Positions 8,540-16,054 of a DNA stretch of 64,000 nt are shown here, one piece after another (positions within the stretch are counted from its first letter, which is position 1; each line of letters starts with the position of its first letter). The position numbers were made by a program, and so were the translations under genes. Below the pieces are notes generated by a model, which did not search any database, was not told the origin of the DNA, and worked only from the letters and a program-made list of their open reading frames with translations. Location of the stretch: positions 1 to 64,000 of the forward strand of contig NZ_FWXL01000008.1 of the NCBI RefSeq assembly GCF_900176395.1, given 5' to 3'. This DNA comes from Novosphingobium sp. B1 (GTDB lineage: Bacteria > Pseudomonadota > Alphaproteobacteria > Sphingomonadales > Sphingomonadaceae).

Positions 8540-8656
8540 TTTAAAATACACTGTACTAAAAACGAGCGGTTTCGATACATCCGCACCCACTGTATCGAAA
8601 TATAGCCTTGTGCCAATTTCAATACATGCTAAATTTCGACACACGTTTTCAATACA
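8540..8656. repeat. Candidate res site: cluster of TTTCRAYACA decamers
   Basis: The decamer occurs as TTTCGATACA at 8570-8579 facing TGTATCGAAA at 8591-8600 (a perfect inverted pair), then as three direct copies at 8617-8626 (TTTCAATACA), 8634-8643 (TTTCGACACA) and 8647-8656 (TTTCAATACA). A degenerate dyad TTTAAAATACA-C-TGTACTAAA lies at 8540-8560. All are immediately upstream of the serine resolvase, as expected of resolvase subsites that also autoregulate the gene. The tandem orientation of the last three copies differs from classic Tn3 res. Confidence 0.65.
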
Positions 8657-8664
8657 GGTGTGTT

Positions 8665-9273
8665 ATGCCACGAGTATTTGCATATTGCCGCGTTAGCACG
8701 GCAGACCAAACCCACGACAACCAAGTTCTGGAAATCAAAAACGCTGGCTTTCAGCCCGAGCCAAGACACATCATTTCCGAAACAGTTTCTGGTTCTACTC
8801 CAGCCATGGAGAGGGAAGGCTTTCGTAGCCTTGTCCATCAACTCGACTGGGAAGACATACTGGTCGTAACAAAACTTGACCGGCTTGGGCGCAATGCGAT
8901 GGATGTACGCGCCTCAGTTGAACAGCTCGCCGAGATGAAAGTGCGCGTTCATTGCTTGGCGCTTGGCGGCGTAGACCTGACTAGCGCGGCAGGCAAAATG
9001 ACTATGGCGGTAATCGCTGCTGTGGCAGAGTTCGAGCGCGATTTACTCGTGGAGAGAACTCAGGCGGGACTCTCGCGTGCAAAAGCTCAAGGCAAGAAGC
9101 TTGGGCGTCCGCAATCACTGACAGACGAGCAGCAAGCCACCGTCCGACAACGGAGAAGCGAAGGTGCATCGCTCGGGCAGTTGGCAAAAGAGTACGGTGT
9201 CAGCCGTTCGGCGGTTCAACGCCTTGGGGTTGATCCAATTCGATGCCTCCCGACCGACGAGAAGAGTCGGTAG
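8665..9273 (+). CDS. Serine recombinase, resolvase/invertase family
   Basis: A 202-residue protein. ATG 8665, with AGGTG just upstream and the conserved MPRVFAYCRVST start, is preferred to the longer frame from 8608. Residues 1-140 are the resolvase catalytic domain with nucleophile Ser11 in YCRVSTADQ and the conserved TKLDRLGRN loop. The 'AEFERDLLVERTQAGL' E helix and 'AKAQGKKLGRP' link to a C-terminal helix-turn-helix (SLGQLAKEYGVSRSAVQRL). It should resolve multimers or invert DNA at the decamer cluster immediately upstream. It converges on the ParB-like gene with one base between the stop codons. Confidence 0.92.
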   Translation: MPRVFAYCRVSTADQTHDNQVLEIKNAGFQPEPRHIISETVSGSTPAMEREGFRSLVHQLDWEDILVVTKLDRLGRNAMDVRASVEQLAEMKVRVHCLALGGVDLTSAAGKMTMAVIAAVAEFERDLLVERTQAGLSRAKAQGKKLGRPQSLTDEQQATVRQRRSEGASLGQLAKEYGVSRSAVQRLGVDPIRCLPTDEKSR

Positions 9274-9274
9274 C

Positions 9275-10168
9275 TCACGCAGCATCTCGCATTTGCACGA
9301 GGCGCTGAAACTCCGACAGCAATTCAGGATGATGCCGGGCCAGATAATGGACAACGCGTACGTTGTCGATCAGACGGCAAAGATATCCGGTTGCCAGGAC
9401 AAGGTCGAGATGATCGCTGCCGTAGCTCTGTTCGATCATACGGAACTCGCGGTCGATGTTGGTTGCCTCGCGCTCCATATGGTCGAGCTGTTCGTCGCTT
9501 AGGCCACGCACGGCCTTGCGCTTCTCGCTGACAAGCTGGTGCTGCGGTGTCGCTGCCACAAGCGATTTTGCATAAGGCCACGAGTAGCGATTCATCGCGA
9601 TCATCGCTTCAGCCGCCTCGATCTGACGCATGGGACGCAACTTCTTGAGTTCGGTGAACGTGTTGATAGGCACCATGCGATCTTGAAGGAGCTTCACGAC
9701 CTCTTCGCAGATGCCGTCGAGCAGGCGGCGTTTGTTTCGGATGCTGGATATGTTGACGTTGAGCGCACGCGCTAATCGTTCTTCAGACACGCCCTTTTCG
9801 AGGGCCTTCAAGATCATTTTGTGTTCCTGAACGATGGCCATCCTACTGATACGCTTGTTGTATGTAATGGCTTCGTCGTCGGTCGCGACAAGGCACACGA
9901 CGTCCTTGTCGCCACGCTCTGCTAGGATATCGATTCGGATGTGCCCGTCCAGCAAGCGATACCGATCCTTGCGGCCTGTGATCCTGACCACCACTGGCGG
10001 TTCGATAATGCCGACTTCACGAATGGACGCTGCGATCTGTCCGTATTTGACCGATCTCCTGACCGCCGGTGTCACGGCCCGCAACGGTTCGATGTCAGCG
10101 AGGGGGATGCGCAGGCTAGTTTGCTCAAAGGCAAGTCTGACTTTTCGATCCCGGTCTTTGCCTGTCAT
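9275..10168 (-). CDS. ParB/RepB-like partition protein (second of pair)
   Basis: A 297-residue protein. Residues 15-115 form the ParB N-terminal (sulfiredoxin-like) domain: IPLADIEPL, GQIAASIREVGIIEPPVV, RYRLLDGHIRIDIL. A helix-turn-helix follows (GVSEERLARALNVNISSIRNKRRLL), then a RepB-type C-terminal region (FTELKKLRPMRQIEAAEAM). The 'GHIRI' sequence replaces the usual GERR/GxRRwrA CTPase box seen in classic ParB. It overlaps the preceding ParB gene by four bases (ATGA), implying translational coupling. No ParA ATPase is encoded in the window, so the pair may serve the adjacent recombinase or target recognition rather than ordinary segregation. Confidence 0.85.
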   Translation of the reverse strand: MTGKDRDRKVRLAFEQTSLRIPLADIEPLRAVTPAVRRSVKYGQIAASIREVGIIEPPVVVRITGRKDRYRLLDGHIRIDILAERGDKDVVCLVATDDEAITYNKRISRMAIVQEHKMILKALEKGVSEERLARALNVNISSIRNKRRLLDGICEEVVKLLQDRMVPINTFTELKKLRPMRQIEAAEAMIAMNRYSWPYAKSLVAATPQHQLVSEKRKAVRGLSDEQLDHMEREATNIDREFRMIEQSYGSDHLDLVLATGYLCRLIDNVRVVHYLARHHPELLSEFQRLVQMRDAA

Positions 10169-11058
10169 TGCGGTGCGATCCTGACATTCTGAATCCGTTC
10201 AGCGAGACGGCTGGGCATCGAGGCGAGCCCCTCATCTTCGAGCAGCGCGATAAAGGATTCGTCATTGGACAGCTGCCCGAGTGCCTCAACAATGAAGACC
10301 AGTCGATTACGGGTTGCCTCGGTCTTGCGGATCATCAATCGTTTGCGCTCCGTGTCCTCCTGAAAGGCTTTGACCAAACCCTCCGGGGTCGCTGCGCTAT
10401 CCTTACTGACCAGACGTGTGAGATTGGCGGCTTTGCCCGACCTTTTGCGGACCTCCACCAAGCGGCGCGCCGCAATGAGCGCACGCCCGCGCAAAAGTTT
10501 GTCCTCATAGGCCTTATGCAGGGCGGCCTGCACGCCCTGATCGTCGGATTCGCAGATTTCAAGGGCGACGGAGATGGGCAGATAGCCTGCCTCCACGGCA
10601 GCGACGAGCCGCCGCTCGCCCCGTTCAAGCAACCTCCCCACGCTATAGACGTAATTTGCTGACAGGCCGGTGCGCTCCGCAATTTCTTGATCGGAGTATC
10701 CGCGTTCGCGCATACCGACGATGTCCTGCAACAGGTCCACTGCCTGGTGCTGTCGGCGGGCACAGTTTTCTACGAGGCTGGCGACAAGACAGTCCTCGGG
10801 ATCAGCGCTAACAATGAGCGCGGGCACTTCCGTCTGGCCAAGTTCTCGGAAAGCCTCGAGCCGGCCTTGTCCGCAGACAAGATCGTAAAGGGGGCCATCC
10901 GCACCTTGCCGCGAGGTGACAGTGATGGGTCGCTTGAGCCCAATTTCTGCGATATTTTCGACGATGCCTTTGAACACTTTTTTGCTGCGCAGGCGCGGGT
11001 TGACGATGGTGATCCGGCTGACCGGGATCATCTCTACGCGCTGGGCAGGAAGTGCCAC
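10165..11058 (-). CDS. ParB/RepB-like partition protein (first of pair)
   Basis: A 297-residue protein starting with GTG two bases after the recombinase stop codon. The ParB N-terminal domain covers about residues 8-100 (IPVSRITIVNPRLR, IVENIAEIGLKRPITVT, YDLVCGQGRLEAFRELG, VASLVENCARRQHQ). An HTH follows (YSDQEIAERTGLSANYVYSV). The C-terminal third is helical and RepB-like. It has the 'GQGRLEAF' box and 'ENCARR' in place of the ParB CTP-binding signature. Same length as its partner but clearly diverged, so the pair probably has different DNA specificities. Confidence 0.87.
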   Translation of the reverse strand: MALPAQRVEMIPVSRITIVNPRLRSKKVFKGIVENIAEIGLKRPITVTSRQGADGPLYDLVCGQGRLEAFRELGQTEVPALIVSADPEDCLVASLVENCARRQHQAVDLLQDIVGMRERGYSDQEIAERTGLSANYVYSVGRLLERGERRLVAAVEAGYLPISVALEICESDDQGVQAALHKAYEDKLLRGRALIAARRLVEVRKRSGKAANLTRLVSKDSAATPEGLVKAFQEDTERKRLMIRKTEATRNRLVFIVEALGQLSNDESFIALLEDEGLASMPSRLAERIQNVRIAPQ

Positions 11059-11060
11059 GG

Positions 11061-12632
11061 TTAGGCCGCCTTCCGAAGCTGAGCGCGTTTCGCCAAATCA
11101 AACAAACCGTCGAGTGATTCAAAGCGGAAAGCGTCAAGAGATAGACCGTTATGATCGGCCAGCCGCAACACACCTTCTGAGAGGGTCATGCGCGGCAGGA
11201 CATAGTAATCAAGGGCAAACATATTCTCATCGTCCATTCTGGCGCAGATGGTAAGGTCTGGACGTAGGCTCTCATCCAGACGGATCTTCCAACGTCGGCT
11301 GCCACCACGCGTCAGTGTGCATCGAGCAATCACGACAGAGACGGTGATCTCGTCATTGACCAGCAGAGTATCATTTTCGAGAATCTGTACGGCAGTGCCG
11401 CCCACAGCGTTGATGCCATCAATGATGGATTTGACTATCGAGGGATGCAGTCGGCGCAGGGCGCGGTTGATATCGACATATCGATAGTCATGATCAGGAA
11501 CATACCCGACCAACGAGTATGCGCGGAGCAGGCTACCGAACCGCGATTGGTACGCGCTGCTGGATGGGCCATGGTCAAACTCGTCGATGATGAGACCTGA
11601 GAGATAGCCGTTGTGCTTGAGCATGTCGGCGAGAAGCACCAGCATCTCCTCGTCGGTAAGGCGTTTGGAGCGTTGCTCGATAATGAGACTGGCCTGATTG
11701 AACAGCGCCTGGGGCACGAGCGCAGAAAACGCGCCGTTATGCCTGATCCATTCCGAAGGGGCATTGCGTACGTGTCTGGTTTTTAACTTATAGGACGTGC
11801 GACCCCAGACATTATGGCCCGCGTACTTGTCGTTTATGAGAAGCTGATGGACGGCTCCACGAGTCCACCTTCGATCAAGATCGGACAAAATGCCTTCGGC
11901 ATTAAGCCACTCCGCGATCTGACGTTCAGTGGATCCGTCCTCGACGAACTGGCGATATATCTCGCGGACGGTCTCGACTTCCTGCTGCGGCCCCGGCACC
12001 AGCACCACGCGGTCCGTAGCGATGCTCTTATGCTCACCGCGATCCAATACGCCTTTGTGGTTCCCGTTCTCGTCGATTAGCATACGGCGCAACCCGAAAC
12101 CGGGCGCCCCGCCTTGACGATAGCCAAGGCTGATAAGGCGGCACTGGCCCTTGAACACCTTGACCGAAAGCTCGCGGCTGTATTCGCCAGCCATCACCTG
12201 CTTGACAGTCGTGACAATGGACGACCCCATCGAGCCGTCATTCTCAACCTGCTCTGCGCAGAAATGGACATTGATCCCAGCACTCTTGCATAGCCACACG
12301 TAGTGTGAGGCTTCATTGGGGTCTTGGAATCGGCCCCAACGGCTTACGTCATAGACGAGGATTGCCTCGAAATCGGCGCTTCCGTTCTGAATGTCCGCTA
12401 GAAGTCGCTGAAAAGATTCGCGCCCATCAACGCGCAGGCCGCTTTTCCCTTCGTCCGCATAAGTGCGGACGATCTCGAAGCCACGCCGTTCTGCGTAAGC
12501 CCGAATTTCTGCGGACTGGTTGTCAGTGGAGTACTTCTGATGCTCGGTCGACATACGAACGTATTCAGCAGCCCGCTTTGGATGCTGATCCCCGGCATCG
12601 CCGTCGCTTCCTGTCCGCCACTCGATGACCAT
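11061..12632 (-). CDS. Large serine recombinase with atypical C-terminus
   Basis: A 523-residue protein. The resolvase domain (about 20-165) carries nucleophile Ser28 in AEYVRMSTEHQ and the YDVSRWGRFQD loop. The Pfam 'Recombinase' domain (about 180-310) includes GYRQGGAPGFGLRRM, IYRQFVEDGSTERQIAEWLN and LLINDKYAGHNVWGR. The usual zinc-ribbon CxxC pairs and long coiled coil of large serine integrases are absent. Instead residues 310-523 form a different domain containing only two Cys (VVIARCTL, LTICARM). It is the first gene of a three-gene operon with two ParB-like genes and is divergent from an HTH gene at 12708. It could be an integrase or a DNA-targeting recombinase whose specificity is helped by the ParB pair. 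Confidence 0.88.
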   Translation of the reverse strand: MVIEWRTGSDGDAGDQHPKRAAEYVRMSTEHQKYSTDNQSAEIRAYAERRGFEIVRTYADEGKSGLRVDGRESFQRLLADIQNGSADFEAILVYDVSRWGRFQDPNEASHYVWLCKSAGINVHFCAEQVENDGSMGSSIVTTVKQVMAGEYSRELSVKVFKGQCRLISLGYRQGGAPGFGLRRMLIDENGNHKGVLDRGEHKSIATDRVVLVPGPQQEVETVREIYRQFVEDGSTERQIAEWLNAEGILSDLDRRWTRGAVHQLLINDKYAGHNVWGRTSYKLKTRHVRNAPSEWIRHNGAFSALVPQALFNQASLIIEQRSKRLTDEEMLVLLADMLKHNGYLSGLIIDEFDHGPSSSAYQSRFGSLLRAYSLVGYVPDHDYRYVDINRALRRLHPSIVKSIIDGINAVGGTAVQILENDTLLVNDEITVSVVIARCTLTRGGSRRWKIRLDESLRPDLTICARMDDENMFALDYYVLPRMTLSEGVLRLADHNGLSLDAFRFESLDGLFDLAKRAQLRKAA

Positions 12633-12707
12633 CCGCTACACCTTGGTATTGATCGCTCGCCTTCTTGTTGCGCTGCTGGTGCTCCGTAACAGCAAAGGAG
12701 CGGCAAG

Positions 12708-13058
12708 ATGTTTTCAAAGAAGGGCAATTCATTTCCAGTCGGCCGGGACACTCTGACCGACACCGAGTTCGCGCAGGTGATTTCGTCGGCGTTAAAGGTG
12801 GAGTTTGGATCGGCACGCAACAGCGCCAAGATAATTATGCAATGGACTGGGGTCAGTCAGCGTACAGCGAAGAACTGGCTGAGCGGAGCAAACTCTCCAA
12901 ACGGAGTTCATCTCATTTTACTCGCGAGGGAATCGAATGCTGTTCTAAAAGCAATGATGTTGCTGGCCGAACGACCTGAAATGTCGCTCGGTGCCAGCCT
13001 ATTTTCCTTGCGCCGACTCTTGACCGAAACGATGGCTGCGCTCGATCAAGTGATTTGA
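12708..13058 (+). CDS. Small HTH-like DNA-binding protein divergent from recombinase
   Basis: A 116-residue protein with GGAGCGG before the ATG. The order 'LTDTEFAQVISSALKVEFG', 'SAKIIMQWTGVSQRTAKNWL' and 'GANSPNGVHLILLARESNAV' fits a helix-turn-helix protein with a recognition helix at VSQRTAKNWL and a helical tail. Similar small proteins occur divergently next to recombinase/ParB-pair operons in other alphaproteobacteria, as far as I recall, so it may be the regulator of that operon. The 75-base divergent gap would then hold its operator. Confidence 0.75.
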   Translation: MFSKKGNSFPVGRDTLTDTEFAQVISSALKVEFGSARNSAKIIMQWTGVSQRTAKNWLSGANSPNGVHLILLARESNAVLKAMMLLAERPEMSLGASLFSLRRLLTETMAALDQVI

Positions 13059-13145
13059 CCCAGGTCGATCGGAGGTGGCGCAGAGCGAGTTCGGGCTGCC
13101 GACATGCTCAAGGAGTTCCCCGGCACCCCATTCAGCTAGCCCATA

Positions 13146-14060
13146 CTATTCCTGCGTCATCTCGTTGCCGTGATCCTCGAACTCCGGAATCTCCCCGGTC
13201 GCAATTAGGTCGGCAAGATTGACGGCGCGCACAAGGGAGCGCTTGATTTGCGACGTGAATGCATCCCGTTTTGGGGCCTCCTTGTATAGGATCGCATTCT
13301 GCAAGCTGGAGTGGCTTGTGCCCTCAACGGTAACCAAGGCGGGCCGAAATTCTCCCGGCTTGGTCGGGTCAGCTTCAAGTCGGTAGGTCATGAAAATGAT
13401 GTTGACCTGAGCGCTCTTCACATCAGCCGAACGGATGAAATCCGCGCGGCTCGTGATGTATTGGTAGACCTGTTCAGGGATCACCGCGACTATTTTGGAC
13501 TTCCAATGATGGTGGAAGTAACCTTTGCGAATGAGCTGCGTCACGTACCGTTTGTAGACGTTATCCCAATTGAGCCCGTAGGTTGGACGACGCTCGAGGT
13601 CTGCCCCGGCGCGAACGGCCTGATAAGCAGGAAAAGCAGAGCCAGTGATGTCTATGGCCTGCAGTTCAACCGATAGAAACTGCTCGACCTCGCCGTCATC
13701 TTGAACGTCTGCAATCACAAAATCGACATTGCCGAAGCCCGCCATTTTGACCTCGGGCGCAACTTGTGGATTCTTGGGCTTCTCGCCCGGCCAGCAATGT
13801 TCGATGACCTCGGTGAGGAAGTCGACGGCGTAGAACCGCTTCGGGCAAACGAAAATCAAATCCTGATTGGGATTGGGTTCGCCCTTCGACCGACGCCAGA
13901 GTGTGCAAACTGGATAAGGCTCATCCGGAAGTTGCGTGCTGCGCTTGGGGCATCGAGACTTTATGAAGGGGCACTCGAAGTTAGAAGCCGAAGGGTCTGC
14001 GCCTTTTACAGCCCGTCGCCCCAACACTTCGCCGATGATCGTCTCTGGATTACACGGCAA
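13146..14060 (-). CDS. NotI-family type II restriction endonuclease
   Basis: A 304-residue protein. Four cysteines at 30, 37, 52 and 72 (FECPFIKSRCPK, YPVCTLWRR, FVCPKRF) follow the pattern of the iron-binding domain unique to NotI. The catalytic part has NVDFVIADVQ (Asp113) and LSVELQAIDITG (Glu132-x-Gln134), matching the PD-(D/E)xK variant with E-x-Q seen in NotI. The gene overlaps the C5 methyltransferase by 11 bases. By family the target is probably a GC-rich palindrome, but specificity cannot be read from the sequence. Confidence 0.85.
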   Translation of the reverse strand: MPCNPETIIGEVLGRRAVKGADPSASNFECPFIKSRCPKRSTQLPDEPYPVCTLWRRSKGEPNPNQDLIFVCPKRFYAVDFLTEVIEHCWPGEKPKNPQVAPEVKMAGFGNVDFVIADVQDDGEVEQFLSVELQAIDITGSAFPAYQAVRAGADLERRPTYGLNWDNVYKRYVTQLIRKGYFHHHWKSKIVAVIPEQVYQYITSRADFIRSADVKSAQVNIIFMTYRLEADPTKPGEFRPALVTVEGTSHSSLQNAILYKEAPKRDAFTSQIKRSLVRAVNLADLIATGEIPEFEDHGNEMTQE

Positions 14061-15216
14061 TCGCTAACTCCCCGCCTGAACCTGAATCGCGCGCCGCAGA
14101 CTCAATGCTCATGCTATCGGCGAGGACAAGAGCTTCGGCAACCCGCCTGCCCAAAATTGGCGGCACCGCGTTACCAACCTGCACGTATTGTTCTGTCTTG
14201 CTTCCCTTGAATTCGAAGAAGTCAGGGAAGGACTGCAGCCGCGCGGCTTCCCGCACGGTCAAAGCACGATCTTGCACCGGATGAATATAGGCGCCCCAGT
14301 GGACGTCGCACTTGGTCAGGATCGTGCAGGCCAAGTCTGTCTTTCGCGGGCGACCATAGCGCTTCGTATGGTCACTGCGCTTTGCCTTAAGCATTCCGGC
14401 GGGGAGCAGTTCGCGTGGGATGTCGCGCCAAGACCCGCCCGGCGGAATATGCCGCATACGCTCTTCATTAATCCGCGAAAGCCGAGAAGCCGAGTGATTG
14501 GCGACGCGGCTGCAGTCCCCCCTCAAGATAGCCTGATAGCCATTCTGCGCCTTCGTCGCATAAGGTTGCGGTCCTGCATCCCGATCACCGTTTTTCAGGA
14601 CAGGCAAATCGGAAATCGCATCCCACACAGTTACGAAGGGTTCAAGTTCTGGCCCGTGCGTCGGTTTGGGGAAAAGAATTGGCGCTCCTGTTCGGGTCGC
14701 AATGAAGAACACACGCCTTCTCTCTTGTGGCACCCCGTATTCCTCGGCGCGCAAAACCTTCATATCAACGCGATATCCTAGGCTTGCCATGCCCTCGAAA
14801 ATCTCGCGAACAATGTTGCCACCCGCCACGGAGGTGATGCCAGTCACGTTCTCCATGACAAGCCATCGCGGCTGCACACCTTGGACGATCCGCAAGTATT
14901 CCCGGAATAGGCTTGCGCGTGGGTCATTCTCGCCCCGCTGGTGGTTATAAACCGAATAGCCTTGGCAAGGAGGGCCACCGACAATGACGTCGATCTCACC
15001 CTTTTTCACACCCGCAGCCTTCAGAAGCTGCTCAGGTGTCACGTCTTGAATAGGTCCGCCGATGAACGTTGCCTCGGGGTGCGTAGCCGCGAATGTGGCA
15101 CCGGCCTTCACGTCGTAGTCCTGACCAGCCAGTACATGGAAACCCGCTTGGCGAAACCCTTCCGAAAGTCCTCCGGCGCCACAAAAGAGGTCGATTGCAG
15201 TCAGCGCCTTGCTCAT
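14050..15216 (-). CDS. DNA cytosine-5 methyltransferase of type II R-M system
   Basis: A 388-residue protein with all diagnostic C5-methyltransferase motifs in order: DLFCGAGGLSEGF (I, SAM binding), IVGGPPCQGYS (IV, catalytic Cys84), VMENVTG (VI), QERRRVFFIAT (VIII), a target-recognition region at about 190-330 and YVQVGNAVPP (X). It protects host DNA from the overlapping NotI-family nuclease. Its start codon overlaps the stop of the upstream ribbon-helix-helix gene by two bases (15215-15216 shared within TGA/ATG), so the three genes form one operon in the order regulator, methyltransferase, nuclease. Confidence 0.95.
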   Translation of the reverse strand: MSKALTAIDLFCGAGGLSEGFRQAGFHVLAGQDYDVKAGATFAATHPEATFIGGPIQDVTPEQLLKAAGVKKGEIDVIVGGPPCQGYSVYNHQRGENDPRASLFREYLRIVQGVQPRWLVMENVTGITSVAGGNIVREIFEGMASLGYRVDMKVLRAEEYGVPQERRRVFFIATRTGAPILFPKPTHGPELEPFVTVWDAISDLPVLKNGDRDAGPQPYATKAQNGYQAILRGDCSRVANHSASRLSRINEERMRHIPPGGSWRDIPRELLPAGMLKAKRSDHTKRYGRPRKTDLACTILTKCDVHWGAYIHPVQDRALTVREAARLQSFPDFFEFKGSKTEQYVQVGNAVPPILGRRVAEALVLADSMSIESAARDSGSGGELAIAV

Positions 15217-15413
15217 TGCCCCCTCCCCACGACTGCGCTGGCGAACGGCAAAGGAACCTGATTTCCATCAGTCTGAGCCCGCTCAAGCAAGGAACAGATG
15301 GCTCGGCGACCTAGCCAAGCTTTCGACACCTTGGTTTTCTCGGCCAGTCTCGCGAGTTGGCTTGCTTCCTCATCCGTTAGATTGACGGTCAACCTGTTCT
15401 TTGACGGGGTCAC
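15213..15413 (-). CDS. Ribbon-helix-helix protein upstream of R-M genes
   Basis: A protein of about 66 residues. A GTG at 15413 with GGGAGG six bases upstream is preferred to a longer in-frame GTG at 15443. The sequence PSKNRLTVNLTDEEASQLAR then KTKVSKAWLGRRAICSLLER fits the Arc/CopG ribbon-helix-helix pattern: a strand, helix A, and helix B with K-V-S-K-A-W. Such proteins are dimeric repressors. Placed first in the operon it may act like a controller (C) protein that delays nuclease expression; that role is inferred from position. Confidence 0.7.
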   Translation of the reverse strand: MTPSKNRLTVNLTDEEASQLARLAEKTKVSKAWLGRRAICSLLERAQTDGNQVPLPFASAVVGRGQ

Positions 15414-16054
15414 GGTAAGCCTCCCTGCGGCACTGTGCAGCACTCTGCATCAACCACTGCACGTTCCCGATTCGTTCGTCAAGAGGCACACCTTAAGGTC
15501 ATCCGCTACGTCGAGGAAATATTGCTCCACATGCGGCGAACTGTTGAACCCTCCATGCGAACAGTTGACCAAGGTGCGCCCTCGTTCGGAACGTGCCGCA
15601 GTCAAAACTATGGCAAATCTTATGGCATCCATGGGAACGTCACAAATTTTCGTTTATAAATATATGCTATTGCATCCCTCCGTCTCCGCCACCGCGCGCT
15701 CAGCGGCCAGCATTAATCCAAGCCCTCGGCCCCGGCCGTTGCGTTCATTACCGTGACGCAGCGCTGTGGGTGCGGCCATGGGCCTCGCCCTTTAGCAGGG
15801 TTGCGGAGATCGGGGCCGGTTCAGGATCTGGTGGCTGCGATCAAGGTTCGGTTTACACCCTCGCAACGGCTTTTTCTTCCCGATGAAGTTCACTGCCGTT
15901 TCGCCGCAATCGACGGTTGCTGGCTCGATGGGCTTTTAGCCACGGGCAAAGAAGATCGGCGCATTCCCCTTCGGCAAATTCGGGAGCTTCGCTGGCGCAG
16001 GCGCGTTTGATCAGCCGGAAGGCCTTTTGGCCCTGGCTCCACGCGAAGGACGCA
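15414..16054. other. Junction between accessory and core DNA, no gene
   Basis: This 640-base gap has no convincing gene. Short frames on both strands have low-complexity or shadow-like composition. It includes an AT-rich patch at 15648-15675 (TTTATAAATATATGC) that could carry a promoter for the leftward R-M operon. To the right, base composition rises to the G+C level of the core genes. No tRNA gene, clear att repeat or integrase was found. Confidence 0.4.

Noticed and set aside
15450..15632. Short minus-strand frame in the accessory/core junction
   Set aside because: No ribosome binding site, no family, atypical composition; not distinguishable from chance.
15414..16054. Attachment site or tRNA at the right edge of the island
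   Set aside because: Base composition changes here but no tRNA end or direct repeat matching the left part of the window could be found by eye.
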